Source of the DNA: Acanthococcus lagerstroemiae | Lineage: Eukaryota; Arthropoda; Insecta; Hemiptera; Eriococcidae | DNA length: 64,000 bases | Assembly: GCA_031841125.1 (NCBI GenBank) | Contig: CM063106.1 | Span: forward strand, 43,141,806 to 43,205,805 | Reading direction: 5' to 3' | Shown: in pieces, positions 37,001 to 46,000 of the stretch | Position numbering within the stretch: position 1 is the first letter of the stretch | How the letters are laid out: every line of letters begins with the position of its first letter | The notes under the pieces: model-generated | Database searches by the model: none | Told to the model about the DNA's origin: nothing | Seen by the model: only the letters and a program-made list of their open reading frames with translations | Program-made: the position numbers and the translations under genes

Positions 37001-40000
37001 GAAGGGAGGGGGTGCAATACAAATGAAAAAAATGCCAGCTCAATCCAGCGTAACCGTAGCACAAACGATTGGCACCGTGTTTCAATGGTTTTGACTATCT
37101 TCAAATTTTTATATATATATGTGTGTGTGTATAAAAACTTGTTTTAAGTGTAGGGGCGAGGGGGTTGCAGCACAAACGAAAAAAATGGCAGCACAAACGA
37201 GCACAAACGTAGCACAAACGAATGGCATATTCAAATACCTGATATCTGTTAGGTGGGGAAGAGCATGTCGCCAGTTCCCCACTGACCTTGAAAGTGTTTT
37301 TTTTTTTTAATATCTCTCTAAGGATAGCAGCACAAACGATGAAAATTTCAGCACAAACCAGCACAAACGTAGCACAAACGAATCCATGTGTCAAATTTTC
37401 AAATTTCGATAGGTGGGGAACTGGCGACATGGAGGTGTTTTTAATTTCATTCTGATCTCTGAATTCCAACCGTTTACCAAACTACTCAAACCTATATGCC
37501 AACAGACACAAGGGTCGCCTCCATCGACACTCCAATTACCCCGCGGTATCTTTGCTGGACATTTTATGGGAGACGCCCCGGCTCCGAAGGAGACACCCTG
37601 CGGACCTAGCTTAAGTCTCCCCTCCTAAATGTGCCTCTACTTGTAGTATTAACACCCCTTCAAGGCTGTAGAGGGGAATCGTTTTCTTAATAGCTCACGT
37701 GTTTCTCCTACTTGTCAACAGTATTTTGTAGATGTTTATTTGTATACCTAAAACAGTTCAGTATACAAAAATTATTTTAAAAAACCTAAGGTATGGTGAC
37801 GCGTCACATATTGTCAACTTACCTGTAAATTTTCCATCATTATCTTTCCATCCGTACTTATGACCATCTTTGGGCACCGTTATAATTGGCGTGAAATTCA
37901 TCTGCTTAGCCAGTGTCTGCAGTATAATACCATCGTACCCGGCGTACGTACCATCTGGTTGTGGCACTGCTTTTAACCGAGTCGGGAACATCGTAACCCG
38001 AATCGGGTAGCCGTTCAAATTCGACATTTTCTTACGCGTGATCTTGGCAATATTGTCGAGCATCATGTTCCCGTCATCTGCTCCGATATCGGTTTCAGTT
38101 AAGGTGTCAAAAAAGGGGTTGTAGGACATCACTTTGCTCGGATTCTCTAACCCCATTATCCACACGTGCGTGATGAAGAAGTTGTTCCATAAATCCTTAA
38201 AAATCTCCCCGCAGTCAGTTGGAATGTCACGAAGCAAGATTATGTAGGAGATCCCCGGCTCCCAAATCAGCAGACGTTCAAACAGCATTCGGTAAAGCTT
38301 CGTTGTGTTGCCATATATCATTAGCATTGCCCGACTAAATGGAAGCGTGGTCTCGGAGTCACTCAGGATGATCGGATTGACCTTGAGGAAATGTCAGAAC
38401 TTGTAAAATCATCGTTGAACTGTGTTGCGAAAACGAGTAAGTAGATATACTAAGGTGTCCCTTATTTTAAGAGTTTTCGCCAATCGATTAGGTGAGCACT
38501 GAAATTTGTTCCAATGGGCCTCAAGTTGAGGTCACTAACCCGCAGTGGCGGAGCTAAGGGGGTCCCAGAGAGGCCATGAACCCCTCAAAAAAATTTTGGC
38601 CTCCCCAAAAAATTTCCCAAAATTCAAATATTCGGCTAAAAAGTAAAAAAAATGACCGACTTGTTTAGTTCTCGAGCGTCAATACGTGCATTATAAACAA
38701 AGACTATATTATGGTGAAAAAATTAAATATATATATTTTAGAATTTGACGGGTCTCTTTTCATGACTTCAATATGAATTGTTAGAGCTAAACTTTTTTTT
38801 TTCATCGATTTCTCCTGCCCCTTGGCTCCTCCTAGAAGAAAAGCTAGCTTCACCTCTGTTAACCCGTGCCCCTTTGACCTTAAAGTTATGTATAATACTG
38901 AGATTTTACAAAAAATCACAAATATCTCGGAACATATCAACTTCAGGACCAAAATGCATATAATATAAAATGTTTCTTGTTCAATTTTCTATAAAAAAGA
39001 TTCAATACAACTTTTCACTAGAACGCATATTTACCGAGATAATTGCAAAAATGTGTAAAAGTTTCGAGGAACGTGGCTTTTGTTATTTTTTCTTTTACAA
39101 CCAATCTTTACTAGCTAAATCAGTTATCTAAAACATTATTCACTTTAGGACGAAGATACACAGAGCATAAAATATTCCTTGTTAAATTTTCTATAAAAAG
39201 GTTCCTTACAATTTTTCTTTAGAAAACATATTTATTGAGATAATCGCAACAATGCGTGGAATTTCCGAAAAACATGTTTTTTAAAATTATTTTACGGCTG
39301 AAATACTATCTATTAATGTTAATGCACACTACAATATAATTTCAGTCTCTGTCTACATGGGCAAGCGCCCCACAGTTTACCCCTCCCCACCTGCCTACAC
39401 CAATGACAGTTTGTTGGGTACACCTACTAAGTAGACCTCGGATTATGTATGTATATCAACATAAAGTCAACAGTTTGCGCATAAGATATAACATTATACT
39501 GTTAACAATCACGTGTTCCCAGAATTCAGGGTCATTTCCTATGGGCAAATCTGTGTTTCCTATTGTTGATACACATCATCTCAAGTCCATCATACTAAGT
39601 CTTCGACGGAATATTAGAATGCTCAAAAGACTCAATAAAAACAGTATAAGCCAGGGGTTCCCAACAAAAAATTTTCAAGGACACCTGAAAGAATCGGTAT
39701 ATTTCAAGGACCCCTTATGTATATAATGCATTTAAATATACTTCAAATTTGCTAAAACTATCAAATTCCTGACGAACGAAACATTTTTGGATTAGCTCGC
39801 GAACCTTCAAGTCATCCGTCGCGGACCACCTGTTGGGAACCACAGGTATAAGCATACCTAAATGTCCTTAGCGGAAACTGACACGTTTCAATTAGGAACT
39901 TATGTTTTCTTACTTGGACGAGCAACGTAACCACTTTCTGCACCTGTTTTTCTTCATCTCATCGGTCAAGGGGTGAAGATGGATACATCCCGATCTGTAA

Positions 40001-43000
40001 GGATTGACATAATTTTGACCTGCGTCAATTTTGCGAATTTTGACACGGTATTTTGACAATCATTTCAACCAATCAGAGCACTGCGACGCATTTTTGACAC
40101 ACTTTTGACATGACACTAATTTATCAATTCTGCTACAAGTGGGCGGAGCCTATGTGATTGTCAAGGACCGACACTATTTTGACTAAAAAATAGTGTTTTT
40201 TGACGCTGATTTTGCAGATTGGTATACGCAGAAATGTTTGCGATTGTTAGAAGCTTGTATTTGCAAGAAGTAGGACTGTTTGTCTGACCCTAGTGATAAA
40301 AAATATGCGGAAGAGCTTAAAATTGACACGCTAACTAGGTATCCATAAGCCATGACTCAGGGGCGGAAATAGAGCGAAAACTTTGGGGGGGGGCTGAAGC
40401 TCCAGCATCTAAAATAACTTTCCAAAAATCATAGCCTCCAACCTCCAAAAAAACTATAAAACATAGATTTTTTAAGATCGGTTATGAAAAAAGAAGTAAC
40501 AAACGCCACGTTTCTCGAAACTTTCACACATTTTTTAGATTATCTCGCTAAATATGCGTTCTAAAGAAAAGTTGTACGGATTCTTTCTTATAGAAAATTT
40601 AATAAGGAATATTTTATGGTATACGCATTTTAGTCCTGAAGAAGTTGATATGTTCAAAGATATTCGCGGTTTTTTGTGAAATCTCAGTATTACAAATAAC
40701 TTCAAGGTCAAAGCACCACGGTTTAATGACTTCAGATCAGGGCTGTACCGACAGTGGGGTCAATCCCCCCCCCTATTAGCCAAAAAACGCGGAAAAACAA
40801 TGGTATGAGACGGAGAGGAGGACGTATCTGTGATTGATTATACCTCTAGTACTCAGATCTCAGAAAAATGTTTCTTAATCGCAACGCTCCCCCTTACTTA
40901 GCTTCTGAGTACGGTCCTGCCTCAGACTGAGCTCAAATTTTTCATGGTGAGTTTCTAGGTCCATTGGAACAAATTTCAGTGCGCACTCAATCGATTGGCG
41001 AAAACTTGTAAAATAAGGGTCACCCTAAAGTATGCATACATATGAATATTCGTGCACTAGAAGCGAGTTGTGAGTAGGTACAATTCTTGTTGCATGTGAA
41101 CAGGGGTTTTCACTTTTACTTTGTTACAAAATGAGCATGTACTGTATTTAATCACAATATTGCGAAACTTATTTCGAGGAGTGGAGCCAACCTTTTTGTA
41201 GGAAGAACAAAATGCCCTTTTTAAAAAATAAAATGAAGTATTTTTTGAAAATCCGTAGGGGTGAAGGGGCAAGTACCGAATTTGTCACCTCCTGTAGCAG
41301 CGCCTGTGACTGTAATATACTCATAGGTATCCGGTTGCTAGGGACACCTACAGGTAACTTAGAAGGCGTGACGCTGATAATCCTTGAATGACATCTCCCT
41401 AACTCTAACATATTGCAAGCTGAGTTTTAGTTGAACCCTGTTTTGTGCTATATAATTTAGTAATCCCTGTTACCGGATCGGTGACGAAGAGGGACCGTTC
41501 TAGCGACTTACCCACGAGCTGGCTAAACCAGAATACAGAGGGACATTTTGTGCGGCGAAACTGGCTATAGGAGACAATAGCTGAACAGAAAACGAGCGAC
41601 AAAGTTAACGAAGACTGAAACAATATATGGTCTTGAGTATGATTGCTCTTGTGTGGGAGGGTTGTTGTATTTTACGGAGAAAAATTAGTCTTGAAGTCAG
41701 TACAGTAAATGGAGGTAACTTTGAAACTCTGACTTTTTATTACATAGTGCGCTTTGGCAGTTCTGGAAATGACTTTTTCGCACGCGAACACCAGATATCG
41801 GTAGAAGAAGGTTAGCCGTCATGGAATATTGATTGATAACAGCAACAGTCTGCGTGCAATGTGCTTTCCTGATGCGTTGAATTTATTCTTCAAATTTTCT
41901 CAAAAAATGTACACAAATTATACTCAATATACTTAGTTCCAAAGCGGTGATACTTTATATGAGGTAAGTAACACGATAGATTAATTTTTACCAAAGAATA
42001 CCGTTTCGGCTGTGAAATTCTTTTTATTGCTCGGGGTAACTTTGAAACCGTTTATGTGTTTACAATATTTAAAATTAGTACTTTTTCTTCACAGGATGCC
42101 TGGAATGTACAACAGGAAGGTTGGTAAGAGAGATTATAAAAATTATTCTGATGGTTCGGTGGAAGAAACACATTAATCGAAATCGTTGAACGACGGAATG
42201 AACCTGCTGAATGCATCAAACAGTATAAAATAATTCCTCTCAGTACTTTTGCACAATAAAATTATGGGAAAACACGCCCCCCCCCACTCTGCAAAATCAG
42301 TATTGATGACTGATGAAGGGAAAACATTAACAGAACCGATCAACATCTGTGCTGACTGAGTGTTCGAACTGATTTTTTTTTGTCTTTTATGTTGGTGTTT
42401 TTTTTTTTTTTACTTGGAGTAGCTGGTGGCAAGATGACGCAGGGTGGTAAGATGACTATCGCGTCTTTTTGTACGTTCCTGTTGTGTGTTGGCAACACTG
42501 ACTAATGCTGCATGTCGTTCATTCTACGAAAACACAAACCACAAAGTTTAGTAACATTCGGCCACGAATTTTTGCCTCAAACTCGATTTATCTGTTTTAC
42601 TGAAAAAAATTGTAATTTTTCGAGACTACTAAATAAGGAATGTGTTTCAAAATTTCAAATTTAAATTGATTTCTGTTTTGGAGTCCATGAACATGGTTCG
42701 GTAAGTATCGTTTACACTAATAATTTCATAAATATGATGGTAAGGAAGTTGCGTAAAAATTGAGAACATTCAGACTGAAAAATAGTAGCAAGATGACTTT
42801 TATTATTTTTTTAATAGAAATTACCAACGAAAAAGCGATAGAAAATACATGGCACAGAAAGATGTTCAAAAAGCAAAAGTTTTAGTATCACAAGGGCACT
42901 CCATTCGAGACGCAGCAAAAAGGTGAGCCAATTTTGATCGTGTTTTATTTAGCCAAACTTGAAAAATCGTCAATTTTACGTAGAAGCTTTGTAAACATTT

Positions 43001-46000
43001 ATTACTGGAAAATTTACATGTGATTTTTGTGTTTCAAAATGAAAAATGATCAAATAAAATGGTATTTTTTGAAAGTTAAAAATTTTTTGTTATGTGTAGT
43101 CATCTTACCTTCACGCAATAGTTATCTTACCCACCCACTGAGGGCAAGATGACTAAACTTGGAACTTTTGGCAGTTTCATAAGGTGATCATAGATTACCC
43201 CAATATTTTCAACAAAAAAAATACCAAGCAGTGTCCAAAGGATGTAAGTTTTTGGTAAAAACATTATATTTGAATTCGGATGAATAATGGACTCAGTAAA
43301 AGACAATATCGAGTGTCTCATGCACACTTGACCTAAGTGACAAAAGCCGTTTTCTTCAGGAGAGCGATTCGAAAATTATAAATAACGTTATCTAGGGGGC
43401 TAAAAAAGGAAGTAATTCGTCATTTGCGAGTGTAGCCCGATAGAGGGCATCGAGATCGATAAGAATATGAATTTAATTCATTTTTCGTCGAAATGTCACT
43501 TAGGTCAATTGTGCATGAGACACTCGATATACACTAAGTGCGTCATCTTACCACCCCCTATTCTAATTATTAATTTTTCTCATCACAATATTTCATTTTT
43601 TGTTTTTCCGATCTTTTCTCAGGTACTGTCTCCCTAGGGCTGCTACACTGAATTTTAGGAATAACAAACACATTCGCAACAAGTAAAAATAAAAAGATTC
43701 TACACATTATTTACCTATTTTTTATTTAGAAAATATAGAACAACATACGCAAACTTCGAAGAACTTACAAAAATGCGAAAAAATAAACGAGGGACACATA
43801 AAAATACCGAAAAGTACTTCAAAACAGTAATTTATAACACTATTTTTATTTTTTTTTTGCTTTTTACGAATTTTTGAAAATACTGGACGTGTAGCAACCC
43901 TAACCGCACCTAATCTGATAAAATAATTTTTCTCTTGATAAATTGGGAAAAAATTGAATTCGAAGAAAGCAATTTTTTAGAATAAATTTTATGATTTTTG
44001 TTCACTGTTCCATTTATTTCATTTTTGAACGTATATATGAACTTTCCTCAAGTGTATCTCTGATGTTTTTGGCTAGAAATATCTGGAACTTGGAAACCTG
44101 ATATTTAGTCTATTTTCAGACTGTACTCCAGAAAAAAAAGTGGGTTTTCAAAATTACCTCAAATACTGTTTAACTTTGAAAACGATTTTACATAATTATA
44201 GCTTCTTACTAGAAAAAGGTAGGCAAAACTTTTTCTCACTCTTGTTATACTACTTTCAGAATTCTATCGGGTTCTGTAATCAGTTTTGTCCTAACTAGAT
44301 CATCCAATCGGTAAATTTTTTTAATACACTTAAAACCTTTCGAACTAACCCCATTTTACGCTGTTTTGCACTAACTTACGAGTATTTAGTGCGATTTGGT
44401 AAGAATCAAGTATAGCGATTCTGTACGAACACTGTGCATATCTGTGCATTTTTGGGGTGCCTGGTCGGGTTTGAAACAGATCTAGGTGAATTTTCTCACG
44501 GGTAATCTTGTCTTATAGTCGTATTTTAATAGTATCTAATTTATTGTATTACTGGAATATTGTAGAATACCAGTGTGGATGGTGGAAAATGTACTCACTG
44601 AGTTGTGGTGTAGTTGTAGTAGAAACTGCCAGGGAAGTGGTGTGGTTTCAGGTGTAAAGTTATGTGTTCCTCGGTGTTTTATCAAGACCAGAGGTACACT
44701 GACCCGCTGGATGAGGTCAATAAGGTGGTGCATACGTTCAGGAATTGCAGCTGTGCGGATGAGGCTGCACAGAGCGGTGATGCTGGTTCAGCCCTCAGCC
44801 TAGAGCTTAGAAACATCTGTGGTGACATGGCCTGCATTCCAAACCGTATACTTGGATCTACGTGCATGGGGTCCTTACTTGCTGAATGGGGTCACTGGAG
44901 GGGTGCACGATCTAGATCAGTATTTCTCAACATTTTTTGCGTCGCGGCACACTTTTCCACTTGTAGTTTTTCCCGCGGCACACCATTCCCAAAATAACAC
45001 GAATAAGGCAAATTCTTTCAGCTAATACTTCAAAAAGTTCAGAAAATGAGTGCACTTAATATAAAGAATGAGGAAAGAAATTTTGAAAGCAAAAATAATA
45101 TTAAAATTACTGCATTAATGAAATATTTGGGCTTCACGTTGTCTACATAGATTGGTAATACGAAGTTCAGTACCAGATAGGCACAATTGTAGATTTAACG
45201 TCGATGCCGCAAGCCTTTCAAGTCGTTTGTGTTTGATGTTTGTGAGGACCAAATAATCATGTTCATAACACCAAGATATTGAGAACTGCAGTAATATGTT
45301 AACTGCTGTTTCGGAAAGGTGGGGATATTTATTATGAAGACTGATCTAAAAACTGCTCACAGAAACCTCACTGAATACATTTTAATAAATTTTTTGTTTT
45401 CATTGCGCAAACCTCGCGGTACACCTACATAAGTCTGGCGGCACTCCACCCGATGCGCAAAATCCCACCAGTTACCCGGGTAATTAAAGGGGAACAAGGG
45501 TAATCTGAGCGTAACCGAAACGGGTAACTTTTCGGCCGCGGGTAACTAGAGGGTAACTAACTGCGTAGTATCCCACCAATTCGATGATGGAGGGGTGTAT
45601 GGCGATGCACGCATGGCCAAACTGGCCCCGGGACGCCGCACCCCCTATCCCGGAAACGCCCCGAATGGGCCTTCGTCAGAATAGGGGAGTATCCCGCCAA
45701 TTACCCGGGTAACTAAAGGGGAACAAGGGTAATCTGAAGGTAATCTGAGGGTAACTCGAGGATAACAAATGGGCAACTTTTCCGCGGGTAACTGGGTAAC
45801 TAGACGGTAACTGATTGCGCATCGGGCAGTGTGCCGCGGCATACCGGTTGAGAAACACTGATCTCGATGTACTGAGCTAAGCTTAGATAAGTCGGTCTAG
45901 CCCTAATGTAGGGTTCCCTAAAAATTGAACGCAGAAAATTGATCGCAGCGGAAAATTGATCGCATAAGAAAACTGATCGCATGGAAATTGGAAGCAGGGA

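Larger units (their letters stand above)
16509..37439. mobile_element. Giant (~20.9 kb) composite foldback element in IR intron 2
   Basis: The two ends are inverted copies whose outermost 69 bp are identical (starting AACACCTCCATGTCGCC). Inward from each end come ~0.85 kb of CGTTTGTGCT-rich tandem sequence, a half copy of a ~520-bp spacer module, then ~18.6 kb of a ~26-bp minisatellite arranged as successive divergent palindromes separated by full spacer modules. No transposase or other convincing frame occurs inside. Drosophila FB elements likewise have long inverted ends made of short tandem repeats, so I infer a foldback-type transposon or a repeat expanded from one. I saw no convincing target duplication (left flank TTTCT, right flank TTTAA). 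It lies wholly in a transcribed intron. Confidence 0.85.
42422..43558 (+). mobile_element. Second pogo-like element, internally deleted
   Basis: Ends are GCTGGTGGCAAGATGACGCA and, inverted, GGGGGTGGTAAGATGACGCA, flanked by TA on each side (42,420-42,421 and 43,559-43,560). AAGATGAC recurs sub-terminally (42,449, 42,791, 43,147). The 1,137-bp element keeps only one transposase exon (42,824-42,921) and carries a nested MITE (43,310-43,526). Its ends differ from the 4,488 element, so it is another family. Confidence 0.82.
44918..45860. mobile_element. hAT-like non-autonomous element with nested insertion
   Basis: Begins CAGTATTTCTCAAC and ends CGGTTGAGAAACACTG, with GCGGCACAC-type sequence adjoining each end. 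Flanked by ATCTAGAT (44,910-44,917) and ATCTCGAT (45,861-45,868), 7 of 8 matching. 943 bp, no transposase. A second TIR element sits inside at ~45,450-45,837. Confidence 0.85.

Noticed and set aside
41057..41623. Three minus-strand frames of 71-80 codons
   Set aside because: Overlapping, without motifs or splice-site support, inside IR intron 1.
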